The notes under the pieces: generated by a model | What the model saw: the letters and a program-made list of their open reading frames with translations, nothing else | Databases searched by the model: none | What the model was told of the DNA's origin: nothing | Made by a program: the position numbers and the translations under genes | In this document: one piece after another, positions 6,285 through 14,022 of the stretch | Layout of the letters: each line of letters begins with the position of its first letter | Position numbering within the stretch: position 1 is the stretch's first letter | NCBI GenBank assembly: GCA_016928975.1 | Contig: JAFGJR010000188.1 | Coordinates: 1-16,028 of the forward strand | Length of the DNA stretch: 16,028 nucleotides | Direction: 5' to 3' | Source: Sedimentisphaerales bacterium | GTDB lineage: Bacteria > Planctomycetota > Phycisphaerae > Sedimentisphaerales > SG8-4

Positions 6285-8489
6285 CTACGGACCGGGCGCA
6301 ACGTCCTCGTAACCGGCTTCCGATCCGCCCATGCGAAACTCGTCGTGGTAGAGGACTCGTTTGCTCACCTTGTCGCTGCGCCTGTTCGGATCGCTCCAGC
6401 CCTTGTACAGTCCCATCTTGAAGAATGGCCCGTCCTTGTCGTTGAAGGCGTTGGGCCCGTCCTGGTCGATTACCTTGACGCCGTCCTTCCACACTTGCAG
6501 GAGACCGTCCTGCCGGTAGGACCACTTGACGTGGACGACCCAGTCCGTCCAGACGCCTTTCTGATAGGGGCCCAAGTCATAGTTGTGGGTCCCGCCATAT
6601 TCTCTCATGCCGCTCTCGAAGGTGTTGCGCTTGGCGTCCCAGCGACTGACCCAGCCCCAGTGCCCGTTGGTGGTTGACAGCGCCATGACGGGATTACGCC
6701 AGTTCTCACCGGCGTCGAAATCGGGCACTCCATGCCACTGCGCGACGATCTCCCAGATGTGATCCGGCGCATAGTCCTCAGGCAAGAGGATGCTGAATCC
6801 GTACCAGTACTCCTTGCCGATCTCCGCCCGGGGACCACTCACCTCGGTTCGATACGAGAAGCGATCCTTCTGCCGGTCAAGAGAAGTCCTCATCGCGTGC
6901 TTACCCGACCTAGCAGGGCCTTGGACAATCGCAGGCGTGTTGCCAGAAGGCTGCCAACCTTCCAGGTTGCCGTTCTCGAAATCGCTCTCGAAAAGCAGTC
7001 CGCGACGTTGTCTCTCGGCTCTGGTCAATCGCAGGGCGACATCGTCGCTATACGTGGGGGCTGCAAGAGCACGCGATCCGCCGTCATGCTCAAAGGACTC
7101 GGCCTTCTCGACGTTCCCGGTCTTGGTGTTGACCCACTCGGCTTTGTACGAACCCTGTGGAAGATCGATGGTGAGTTCCGCGATGCCGTTTCCGTTGACA
7201 TAGATGGCGTACGCTCGGCCCGGCTGCACCAGGGCACGCGCGGTTGCCCCCGTCGGAACACCTCCTTCAATCACGGAATCATCAGGCTTCATCTTGATGA
7301 AGTCAAAGCTGTCGATGAATTCCCTGAGCACCTGCAGTTGTCTCCGGAGCTCTGGTCCCCCTCCGCCGGGTGCATTGATCTTAGCCGTGCCGTCCTCGTG
7401 ACCGACGGCAAAGGAGTAATCGAGGTTGTCGAAGACGGCGCCGCCGGCGATGATGAAGTCCCATCCCTCCAGGCGGTAGGGCTTCGCACGGTCGCCACCA
7501 GCGAAACCGGTCTCGTCATCGCCAACTGCTCTGTTCAGATGGTAGTTGTCGGCCACAGCCGCCGGTGGCTTGGCGTAGTGAAAGTTGAAGATGGAGACAC
7601 GAGGATTGGGATCCTCAACCCTCTTGGTTTTGTTGGCGATGTTCTGTGCGATCAGGTGTTTGTGTACAAATGCCGACTCGGCTTGCACGATGGTCTCGGC
7701 AATGTGATTCTGCCATTCCACAGTCACGCCGCCAAAGTACGGTTCGTTGCATATCTCGTAGTAGACATTGTCGAAATCGCGCAGTGTCCCGACAATGCGC
7801 CGAACCATCGCGTCCTGCACGGCCAGCAAGTCCTTGTGCTTGAGCGTGTAAACCTCCTCGCGCTCCACATCGCCTATTCCGTTGATGTTGTTGCGGGCGT
7901 TCATAGGGCTCAGTTCCCACATCTCGTTCTCGTAGAACGGGCAGAAGAAGACCATCTCGACGACGATGCCCCGTTTGGCTGCCTGCGTGACGAAGTTCGT
8001 CAGGCGGGTGAAATACGCCGCGTCCCATCTGGACAGATCGAACTTGTTCCCGCCGTTGGCGTACCCCGGCGTGTCGTTTCTGGCCCACGGGCAGAGCAGG
8101 TCGCCTTTGGCGGGTGCCAGCGTGTTTGCCTCGATGCCGAATGCACCTTGTGGCTCGCAATACGCACCGCTGAAGGTCCGCGTCAGATTGAAGCCGTTGG
8201 ATTGGAGTGTCTGTAGGTACTTCGCACAGTCAAACGCCTGGTTCAGGACGGCGCCGTAGTGTTCGCCGGACGTGATCAGGATGGTTGGCTCTCCCCGCCA
8301 AAGGAAGTAATGAGGATTGTCCCGATGGAGGGAGATCGGATCTGGTCCTCTTGCTGCCCAGGATGCCGATGTGAATACCACGATGAGCGCGATCAGCGGG
8401 CTCTGATGCCGTCGCAGTCTCCTTGCCGAACACAATCGGGACCGGTTGACCCGTGATGCGAATGTCTCCTCTTGCTGCGATCTGAGCAT
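6285..8489 (-). CDS. Secreted fusion: glycoside-hydrolase-like barrel plus polysaccharide-lyase-like domain
   Basis: A 734-residue exported protein, probably periplasmic or extracellular, acting on a polysaccharide. An Arg-rich n-region (to about 28) and hydrophobic core (31-44) form the signal. Residues about 50-410 look like a clan-A (GH5-like) TIM barrel: N-E-P at 248-250 is the likely acid/base and D-E-T-G-F at 325-329 carries a candidate nucleophile Glu326. Residues about 416-489 form a small beta-sandwich like the one after DUF4038/apiosidase-type hydrolases. Residues about 498-722 match the heparin-lyase-I/PL20-type jelly roll (PF14099), with IVAQWHG at 581-587, GGTHNYD at 632-638 and D-x-x-V-H-V-K-W-S nearby. 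The substrate cannot be read; a uronic-acid-containing glycan is an inference. The lyase part may instead act as a binding module. ATG 8489 has an AGGAAG site; it is the only Met before the signal. Confidence 0.85.
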   Translation of the reverse strand: MLRSQQEETFASRVNRSRLCSARRLRRHQSPLIALIVVFTSASWAARGPDPISLHRDNPHYFLWRGEPTILITSGEHYGAVLNQAFDCAKYLQTLQSNGFNLTRTFSGAYCEPQGAFGIEANTLAPAKGDLLCPWARNDTPGYANGGNKFDLSRWDAAYFTRLTNFVTQAAKRGIVVEMVFFCPFYENEMWELSPMNARNNINGIGDVEREEVYTLKHKDLLAVQDAMVRRIVGTLRDFDNVYYEICNEPYFGGVTVEWQNHIAETIVQAESAFVHKHLIAQNIANKTKRVEDPNPRVSIFNFHYAKPPAAVADNYHLNRAVGDDETGFAGGDRAKPYRLEGWDFIIAGGAVFDNLDYSFAVGHEDGTAKINAPGGGGPELRRQLQVLREFIDSFDFIKMKPDDSVIEGGVPTGATARALVQPGRAYAIYVNGNGIAELTIDLPQGSYKAEWVNTKTGNVEKAESFEHDGGSRALAAPTYSDDVALRLTRAERQRRGLLFESDFENGNLEGWQPSGNTPAIVQGPARSGKHAMRTSLDRQKDRFSYRTEVSGPRAEIGKEYWYGFSILLPEDYAPDHIWEIVAQWHGVPDFDAGENWRNPVMALSTTNGHWGWVSRWDAKRNTFESGMREYGGTHNYDLGPYQKGVWTDWVVHVKWSYRQDGLLQVWKDGVKVIDQDGPNAFNDKDGPFFKMGLYKGWSDPNRRSDKVSKRVLYHDEFRMGGSEAGYEDVAPGP

Positions 8490-8873
8490 CCGACGTATCT
8501 TCCTGCGGATTTCCTACTGACGATTCGGTCTTCCTCGGTTTAACCGGCCGGTTGCGTTCGGCACGCGCCGCCGCGAATGCGTGCTTCATGCATGTTGCCA
8601 CGACTCAACGGGCCATTATACATCTGCCGAGAACCTGGGCCAACCATGCGCACTCAGGCTGCATGAAATCAGGACACGCTGTTGACGACGTGAAACGAGT
8701 TCGGCAGAGTCGGTCCCGCAGACAGGCCAGACAGAATTTCGCGGCGAATGCCCTTTTTCCTGTAACCAAACACACCCCGCTGCGTCTTAGTGTTTAGATG
8801 TATCAGGCGAGTTAACGCTATAGCCGTAGGCGGTTTGTACGCGAGATTCCACTTATGGAAAGGTGGTGGGAGT
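8490..8873. other. Divergent intergenic region
   Basis: This 384-nt region separates two divergent secreted-protein genes. It holds a good leftward promoter (8615-8643) and an inverted repeat AAACAC/GTGTTT (8768-8773 with 8790-8795) whose sequence resembles the short CAC-AAG-ACGCAG type of dispersed repeat. No convincing gene is seen: the leftward frames starting at 8601 and 8959 lack ribosome sites and overlap the neighbouring genes. A TATAGC at about 8819-8824 could be a rightward -10, but no matching -35 was found. Confidence 0.5.
8615..8643 (-). promoter_or_regulatory. Sigma70-type promoter for the GH-PL fusion / mnmA operon
   Basis: On the - strand, TTGGCC (8638-8643) and a perfect TATAAT (8615-8620) are spaced by 17 nt. 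Transcription would begin near 8608, giving a leader of about 120 nt before the ATG at 8489. The -35 matches consensus at four of six positions. Confidence 0.55.
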
Positions 8874-10079
8874 ATGGGTACGATTGCGAAGAGGTTGTGC
8901 GCAACAGGAATAGTCATCTTGGTCTTGTCGGCGGCGGGACGGGCAGAGTCCCAGGTCAACAGCTATGTTCAGCACAACCAGACCCATGCAGTGGTCGCCA
9001 TGAATGACGCCGCTGACTTTGTCGTCGTCTGGCGCAGTCACATTGCCGATGGCCGAGGAGGGGGCGTATACGGCCGGTGCTTTTCTGCCGACGGAGTGCC
9101 ATCCGGAGAGGAATTCAAGATCAACCTCTCAGAGATGGATGTGGGCAGTTGGCATCCCGCCGTGGCAATGAGCCCCTCCGGCAGCTTTGTGGTTGCGTGG
9201 GCGGCGGCTCGGGGAGGCGGCTCCAACATTGTCGCCAGGATGTTCGATGCGCAGGGGACCGCTCTGACAGGTGAGCTTCAGGTCGGCATAGCACCGAATG
9301 CCGTGGAGTCAGCGCCCAGCGTCGCGATGAGTTCAACCGGCGCATTCGTCATTGTCTGGACAAGTTGGTATGAAGACGAGCACCTGGGAAAGAGCTACGT
9401 CTCCGGTTGCATCTGTGGTCCGGATGGTTCACCGATGACCGATACGTTTCTCGTCGATGATCAACCCCAGGGCTGTTGGCCGGACGTGGCCGCAGACGAC
9501 TCGGGCGGGATTGTGATTACATGGATCAGGATGGGAGATGTCTATAATAGGCCTTACGGAGAGTATGTCATGTTCCGCCGTTACAGGTGGGATGGTACGG
9601 CTGCGGGCACGGCCGTACAGGTGACGGACAACCTCAACAGCCGGTGGTACGGTCCATCCGTAGCGGCAGCCCCCGACGGCAGTTTTGTTCTAACCTGGGC
9701 TGTTGGACCGTTCCCATACGACGTCTATGCACAGCCCTTTGACTCGGCCGCCATGCCAATCACCGCACCCTGCGTTGTCAACACATGCGTGCAGGGCAAC
9801 CAGGGACGCCCGCGCATAGCGACTGCCGCCGGGCAGGAATACGTCATTGTCTGGGACAGTGACAGTCTGGATGGTACAAGCTGCTGTGTACGCGCCCAGT
9901 TCTGTACGCCGAGTGGAGAGCTTGTGGGTGATGAATTGGCACTGACTGCCAGTGGCATGGGCCGGCAATGGTATCCCGATGCAGCGATGGCCGCGGACGG
10001 CAGGTATGTCGTCGTGTGGATCAGTGACTGCAAGGACGGTTCCGGATATGGAGTCTGTGCCGAGATCGGGCCCCAGTAG
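8874..10079 (+). CDS. Exported seven-repeat protein, probable seven-bladed beta-propeller
   Basis: The 401-residue product has a Sec signal (Lys-Arg near residue 6, core at 10-21, cleavage near Ala-Glu 24-25). The rest consists of seven tandem repeats of roughly 45-58 residues. Each repeat carries a hydrophobic-hydrophobic-x-W strand, with Trp at 53, 109, 162, 217, 275, 327 and 372, preceded by a P-x-V/I-A-x-x-x-x-G turn and followed by a strand plus an F-D-x-x-G-x-x segment. This repeat type is common in exported planctomycete and myxococcal proteins and is expected to fold as a propeller for binding or scaffolding. No catalytic motif, anchor or sorting signal is seen. ATG 8874 is chosen over an upstream ATG at 8790 because AAGGTGG lies 7 nt before it and the signal peptide then begins correctly. 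It is transcribed alone and converges with the glycosyltransferase gene. Confidence 0.82.
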   Translation: MGTIAKRLCATGIVILVLSAAGRAESQVNSYVQHNQTHAVVAMNDAADFVVVWRSHIADGRGGGVYGRCFSADGVPSGEEFKINLSEMDVGSWHPAVAMSPSGSFVVAWAAARGGGSNIVARMFDAQGTALTGELQVGIAPNAVESAPSVAMSSTGAFVIVWTSWYEDEHLGKSYVSGCICGPDGSPMTDTFLVDDQPQGCWPDVAADDSGGIVITWIRMGDVYNRPYGEYVMFRRYRWDGTAAGTAVQVTDNLNSRWYGPSVAAAPDGSFVLTWAVGPFPYDVYAQPFDSAAMPITAPCVVNTCVQGNQGRPRIATAAGQEYVIVWDSDSLDGTSCCVRAQFCTPSGELVGDELALTASGMGRQWYPDAAMAADGRYVVVWISDCKDGSGYGVCAEIGPQ

Positions 10080-10243
10080 CACCATGTTGTCGAATACGTC
10101 GCAGTTCCCGGGCGGGCATTTCGTGCCGACATGCATGTTCGTTCCACATTCCTGCGATGCCGCGTCGTCGCGCGGAGCTGATGATTCTGTAAGCGGGAAT
10201 CGCCGATAGAGGCCACGTCCTTGGGCTTTGTCGGCTGAGCGAG

Positions 10244-12022
10244 TCAACCCCGGCTGTATTGAGGTTGACGTTCGGAAGCTCGGGCCAAGTCGCTGAGCAG
10301 ATACTTCCTGACGACCACATCCCAACTCATGTTGCAGGCCAGACGATGGCCGTCGGAGATGAGAGTCTCCAGCTCAGCCTCATTCTTGGGCAGACGTTCG
10401 ATGATCTCTTCGGCCACTCTGGTACTCTCAGCGGCTTCGATTCTGTCACGCACACGCCGGTCGATCTGCAGCAGATCCTCGATATCGGCGTACTGATGGT
10501 CGCCGAGTCTGGTGTAGTCAGCCACGATGATATTCTTGACCGGCTGTCCCGCGGTCACGTCGCGGACAAACCCGGCGCAGCCACATACACTGCTAAAAAC
10601 GCAGATGCCGCCGAAGGTGAGCGGCTCGAGCTGCGCGATGCCGAAGGGCTCGTAGATGCTTTGTCCGAACTCGACATCGCTGCCCCTGCGGATGTCGATG
10701 AATTCCATGTCGCCCGGCATGTGTTCGCCGCAGGATGTGCGGTCAAAGCCGAACTGGTTGATGAAAACGGCCTTGATATTACGGCTCCCGGCATTGAACC
10801 GCTGGATTGCGGTGTAGAAGTCCGCCTCTCCTCCCGACAGGTCCGGCCAGCCTTCACGGTGGGCCACGGGCCAGCCATAGGTGGCTTCCATGTGGTAGAT
10901 ATCGCAACTGCGCCGCCGGGAAACCTCGGTGCTCAGCAGCAAGAACACTGCTGTCTGTCCCTGCGGCCCAATGACTTTGTCGAGTTCTGACAATACGTTC
11001 AGGTCTCGCCAAAGCCCCTTGCTGCGTACCAGACGGGTCACGTGGGTGAACACGTAGTCAGGCTGATAGCCCAACAGGGTCTCGCAATAGCGGCGGAGCT
11101 TCTCCTTGGAGGTGAGCTTGTCCGCCACGCTGGTTTCGTAGGCGGGCACCCCATTATAGACGATGTCGATGTCGGTCGTTTCGAACTCGGGCGCCAGGAA
11201 ACGCAGTTCGTCGGCGACATAATCCCCGACGGCGTAGATATGGTCGCAGTACTTCGAGGCTTCGACGAGGGAGTGCTTGAAGTACGTAGCCTGATTGCCG
11301 AACACCTCATTGACGTACAGGTGGTCCTTGTGTGCTTGTTGGATGAGGTTGTAGAACATCGTATCGTGGCCCGCGTGTTCCTCCACGATGCGTCTCATCG
11401 TTGCCACTTCGTGGGCATAGAAGACGGTCCTGAAATGACAGTACGGTTCGAGAATGGCTGCCAGCGCGGTGGGCATGCCCATGAACTCGTGGGAGATGAT
11501 GGTCGTTCGTCCTTCCACGGCGCCGAGCGCTTTCAGTACGGCAATGGCCGGGGCGGCCAGCCGCACATACTGCTCGTACTCCCAGAGATGCTCGTACAGA
11601 TGGCTCTGGACGCCGAATTCTTCGAAGAGACGCCGCTTGAATTCGTTCAGCATGCCGACGTCCATATAACGCACGTCGATCAGCACGACTTCGGGTGAGC
11701 TTCGGATGCCGGTTTGCACGTCGACGAAGGCACGCCTTCCGTAGACGATGCCCACGTTGTAGAGGCTTTCTATCTTGCGGAAGGCCGAGCTGTAGCCTGG
11801 ATTGATGAGGCCGTCGATAGACGAGTATAGCACCTCGCCGTCCTCGCCAAGTCTGGTCTCGACCGAGCCTTCGGTTGTGAACAACGGACTGACGAGGATC
11901 GAGCGGCCGACGGCTTCCAGGTACGATGGGCAGGTGAAGAAGCCTTGCAGAACGGCTCCAATGCCCCCGATCTTGCCGGCGGCTTCATGGGTGACGTGTA
12001 CGGCGATGTTCTCCTCGGCCAT
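10244..12022 (-). CDS. GT-B glycosyltransferase, glycogen/starch-synthase-like
   Basis: Cytoplasmic 592-residue glycosyltransferase of GT-B fold. The N-terminus H-V-T-H-E-A-A-G-K-I-G-G (9-20) matches the K-x-G-G nucleotide-sugar loop of the GT5/GT3 synthases. A Rossmann-type second half contains H-V-T-R-L-V-R-S-K-G (327-336), with Arg330 and Lys335 as candidate phosphate-binding residues, and the E-x7-E signature at 458-466 (YEPFGIAQLEP). It is longer than classical GlgA (about 480 residues) because of extra segments around residues 340-450, so the donor and product are unsure. Glycogen-type alpha-glucan synthesis is the likeliest role; sucrose or other glucoside synthesis cannot be excluded. 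ATG 12022 follows a GGAG 8 nt away; the frame is open to 12121, but that extension lacks conservation-like sequence. No other glycogen gene lies in the window. Confidence 0.85.
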   Translation of the reverse strand: MAEENIAVHVTHEAAGKIGGIGAVLQGFFTCPSYLEAVGRSILVSPLFTTEGSVETRLGEDGEVLYSSIDGLINPGYSSAFRKIESLYNVGIVYGRRAFVDVQTGIRSSPEVVLIDVRYMDVGMLNEFKRRLFEEFGVQSHLYEHLWEYEQYVRLAAPAIAVLKALGAVEGRTTIISHEFMGMPTALAAILEPYCHFRTVFYAHEVATMRRIVEEHAGHDTMFYNLIQQAHKDHLYVNEVFGNQATYFKHSLVEASKYCDHIYAVGDYVADELRFLAPEFETTDIDIVYNGVPAYETSVADKLTSKEKLRRYCETLLGYQPDYVFTHVTRLVRSKGLWRDLNVLSELDKVIGPQGQTAVFLLLSTEVSRRRSCDIYHMEATYGWPVAHREGWPDLSGGEADFYTAIQRFNAGSRNIKAVFINQFGFDRTSCGEHMPGDMEFIDIRRGSDVEFGQSIYEPFGIAQLEPLTFGGICVFSSVCGCAGFVRDVTAGQPVKNIIVADYTRLGDHQYADIEDLLQIDRRVRDRIEAAESTRVAEEIIERLPKNEAELETLISDGHRLACNMSWDVVVRKYLLSDLARASERQPQYSRG

Positions 12023-12087
12023 GTGAGCTCTCCACGTCGTTACAGATCGATCCGAGTTGTGCGTTCCACTCCTAAAACGTACGCAAT

Positions 12088-12101
12088 GCTCTGGGCAGAG
12101 C
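12088..12101. promoter_or_regulatory. Palindrome upstream of the glycosyltransferase gene
   Basis: GCTCTG-GG-CAGAGC is a perfect 6-2-6 inverted repeat, 66 nt before the start at 12022. Its short spacer suits a dimeric regulator binding DNA better than an RNA hairpin. No good promoter hexamers were found around it, so an operator role is only a suggestion. Confidence 0.22.
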
Positions 12102-12141
12102 CAAACCGAGATGACCTGCAATAGGAAGGGATTCCAAGGGG

Positions 12142-12186
12142 CCGAGAAAACGAGGCAGTTTGCCCTGTGGGCCGAGGCGTTTTCGG
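12142..12186 (-). terminator. Hairpin after the queF/zinc-ribbon operon
   Basis: CCG..AAAACG (12142-12152, with a two-base bulge) pairs with CGTTTTCGG (12178-12186), and inner GCCC/GGGC pairing is possible. It lies 25 nt past the stop of the leftward zinc-ribbon gene and before the glycosyltransferase gene. There is no T-tract after the stem in the leftward direction, so the efficiency is uncertain. Confidence 0.4.
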
Positions 12187-12210
12187 AACCGGGCGGGCCG
12201 TGCGGATGAG

Positions 12211-12714
12211 CTAGCTGATTCGAGTTCTTAGGTTCCTGATGAACCCTGAAAGGACGGTGGGCGGGATGTCAATCAGTTCCGGATCGGGAGGGTCACCGGT
12301 GGCGATTCGCTCGATGATCTCCTTTGATTGGCGTCGGTGGGAGGCGATCAACTCTGCCGTGCGCTGTGCCTCGTCAAGATCACCGTTGTACATCTGCCGC
12401 AGGTAGCGAACGATGGTCTCCGTCAGTTTCTCGCTGCTGATATCCGTGGTCGAACCCGACGGCGAAGCGGCCGTCTCGGGGACGCTTCTTTCTTGCAGAA
12501 TATTCTGCGTAATCTGAAAGGTCTCCGCCAGTAGCCGCTTCTGTCGCTCCGCTTCAGTCTCGTCTATAGGGACCAGCTTGAGTTCCTCGTCGTCGTCTGC
12601 CTGTGGGACGTAGACTTTGTTGTGGCAGGCCGGACATTTCCCCCATTTGCCACCGGCATTGTCGGGAGCGTCAATCCTCTTGCCACAGTGGTCGCAGTGA
12701 AACTTGATCGACAT
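12211..12714 (-). CDS. Small protein with N-terminal zinc ribbon, function unknown
   Basis: The 167-residue cytoplasmic protein starts with a zinc ribbon: Cys7, Cys10, Cys27 and Cys30 in two C-x-x-C knuckles, the first as H-C-D-H-C-G-K and the second as C-P-A-C. This N-terminal ribbon type is frequent in planctomycete proteins. An acidic linker (39-55) leads to a helical, charged part (55-165) without recognised motifs or membrane segments. GTGAGGT lies 6 nt before the ATG. The gene is 22 nt downstream of queF and surely co-transcribed with it, but a role in queuosine synthesis is not indicated by the sequence. It could be a nucleic-acid- or protein-binding adaptor. Confidence 0.8.
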   Translation of the reverse strand: MSIKFHCDHCGKRIDAPDNAGGKWGKCPACHNKVYVPQADDDEELKLVPIDETEAERQKRLLAETFQITQNILQERSVPETAASPSGSTTDISSEKLTETIVRYLRQMYNGDLDEAQRTAELIASHRRQSKEIIERIATGDPPDPELIDIPPTVLSGFIRNLRTRIS

Positions 12715-12736
12715 TTTTCAACCTCACCGGAAGATG

Positions 12737-13090
12737 TCAACTCTGAGCGTGATGCTCGGCCACCACGTCAGTGGTGATCCCGCCGCGAGGAGTGAACCGG
12801 GCCGTCACTTTCATCCAACGCGGCGCGCACGCACCCCTCAGATCGTCCAATATATCATTCGTCAGCGACTCGTAGAAGATGCCTTTGCTTCGGTAGCTCT
12901 GCAGGTAGAACTTGAGGCTCTTCAACTCGATACAACTCTTGTTCGGGCAGTACTCAACGATGATTTCGCCGAAGTCCGGCTGGCCGGTTCGCGGGCACAC
13001 GCTCGTGAATTCCGGACACCTGATTGTGATCCGATAATCACGGTGCGGTCGCGGATTGTCAAACAACTCGATCTTGTTGTGTTCGTCCAT
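12737..13090 (-). CDS. queF: NADPH-dependent 7-cyano-7-deazaguanine reductase QueF
   Basis: Cytoplasmic T-fold enzyme that reduces the nitrile of preQ0 to the amine of preQ1 in the queuosine pathway. The 117-residue unimodular form is shorter than the B. subtilis enzyme. The motif [14 protein letters not shown] spans 27-40, with the thioimide-forming Cys32 and Asp39. The QueF signature E-L-K-S-L-K-F-Y begins at Glu55, and Glu74 matches the substrate-binding Glu. Tyr73 stands where the B. subtilis and E. coli enzymes have a catalytic His. Only a weak ribosome site is visible. A promoter with a TATACT -10 lies about 30 nt upstream. It is divergent from queC-queE, giving a compact preQ1 locus. 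Family assignment is firm. Confidence 0.95.
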   Translation of the reverse strand: MDEHNKIELFDNPRPHRDYRITIRCPEFTSVCPRTGQPDFGEIIVEYCPNKSCIELKSLKFYLQSYRSKGIFYESLTNDILDDLRGACAPRWMKVTARFTPRGGITTDVVAEHHAQS

Positions 13091-13119
13091 GGTTGTGCCC
13101 GTTGCCAGCGATTACCCAT

Positions 13120-13148
13120 AGTATAATCCTGTCCTGACGGGGGGACAA
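13120..13148 (-). promoter_or_regulatory. Sigma70-type promoter for queF
   Basis: On the - strand, TTGTCC (13143-13148) and TATACT (13120-13125) are separated by 17 nt. The start of transcription would be near 13113, leaving a leader of only about 23 nt, too short for a riboswitch. The -10 matches consensus at five of six positions and the -35 at four. Confidence 0.6.
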
Positions 13149-13303
13149 GTCCGAATCGGGGGGCTATAGCGGAATCTGTCCCTCGCCAACGGCTCCGGCT
13201 GTTCCCCTGTGGTCGTCCATTTGCTATAGTAGGCAACGACAGCAACGGGCAGGGCTGATCCCTCCTCGGCTCCGTAGCAGTGGATTCCTGAGGTTATCGT
13301 TCC

Positions 13304-14011
13304 ATGGCGAGCAAAAGGGCGGTTGTACTGTTGAGCGGCGGGCTTGATTCCGCGACGACGCTGGCTATTGCACACAGCGAGGGTTTCAGCAGGTGCTACG
13401 CCTTGACTTTTCTCTACGGGCAGCGCCACCGCCGGGAGGTTGAGGCGGCCCGAAGGATAGCCGCTTCACTGGGGGTAGTCGAGCATCGTGTTGTCGAGAT
13501 CGACCTTGCCGCCTTCGGAGGGTCGGCTCTGACCGATGCGGGGGTGCAGGTGCCGAAGGACCGCGATCAGATCGGCGACGTGACGGGCATTCCGCCGACG
13601 TACGTGCCCGCTCGGAACACCATCTTCCTCAGCTACGCCCTGGCGTGGGCAGAGGTACTGGGCGTCTTCGATGTCTTCATCGGGGTCAACTCGACCGACT
13701 ACAGCGGCTACCCCGATTGTCGGGCTGAATTCATCACGGCCTTTGAGAACATGGCCAACTTGGCCACGGCGGCAGCGGTGGAGGGAAAGGGGCGATACCG
13801 GATCCACGCGCCCATCATCAACATGACCAAGGCCGAGATCATCCGCGCCGGCGCCAAGTTGGGCGTGGACTACTCGCTGACCCACAGTTGTTACGATCCG
13901 GACCCGGCCGGTCGAAGCTGCGGCCGATGCGATTCTTGCCGATTGCGGCTCAAGGGCTTCGCGGAAGCCGGACTGACAGACCCTGTCCCCTATGTTCCTC
14001 GTGAGCCGTAG
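13304..14011 (+). CDS. queC: 7-cyano-7-deazaguanine synthase QueC
   Basis: Cytoplasmic ATP-dependent enzyme that converts 7-carboxy-7-deazaguanine and ammonia to preQ0. The 235-residue length is typical. The PP-loop SGGLDSA is at 11-17, the family block YVPARNT at 100-106, and [14 protein letters not shown] at 127-140. The zinc site is formed by Cys196, Cys206, Cys209 and Cys212 near the C-terminus. ATG 13304 gives the canonical N-terminus just ahead of the PP-loop; the GAGG upstream is 10 nt away, so initiation may be weak. It is followed after 11 nt by queE, whose product makes its substrate. A TATAGT at 13225-13230 could be the -10, but its -35 is poor. Confidence 0.97.
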   Translation: MASKRAVVLLSGGLDSATTLAIAHSEGFSRCYALTFLYGQRHRREVEAARRIAASLGVVEHRVVEIDLAAFGGSALTDAGVQVPKDRDQIGDVTGIPPTYVPARNTIFLSYALAWAEVLGVFDVFIGVNSTDYSGYPDCRAEFITAFENMANLATAAAVEGKGRYRIHAPIINMTKAEIIRAGAKLGVDYSLTHSCYDPDPAGRSCGRCDSCRLRLKGFAEAGLTDPVPYVPREP

Positions 14012-14022
14012 CAAGGTGTTGC

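Noticed and set aside
6732..8216. Long rightward open frame of 494 codons
   Set aside because: It lies wholly antisense to the GH-PL fusion, whose domains and motifs are clear. High GC keeps the opposite strand open, and no ribosome site or family pattern was seen.
8230..8601. Leftward open frame starting in the leader of the GH-PL fusion
   Set aside because: It overlaps the start of the fusion in another frame, lacks a ribosome site and does not look like a leader peptide.
10080..10243. Terminator between the propeller and glycosyltransferase genes
   Set aside because: Only a 5-bp hairpin (10160-10175) and a small palindrome (10129-10138) were found, without T-tracts. This is too weak to call.
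11042..11698. Rightward open frame of 218 codons
   Set aside because: It is antisense to the glycosyltransferase, has no ribosome site, and no motif was recognised.
13102..13127. TTGCCA and TATAAT as a rightward promoter for queC
   Set aside because: The spacing is only 14 nt, too short for sigma70. The same bases serve better as the leftward TATACT of the queF promoter.
13091..13303. Possible preQ1 riboswitch between queF and queC
   Set aside because: I found neither the short C-rich-loop hairpin with an A-rich tail of class I nor the class II layout. The leftward leader is also too short. A covariance-model search would settle it.
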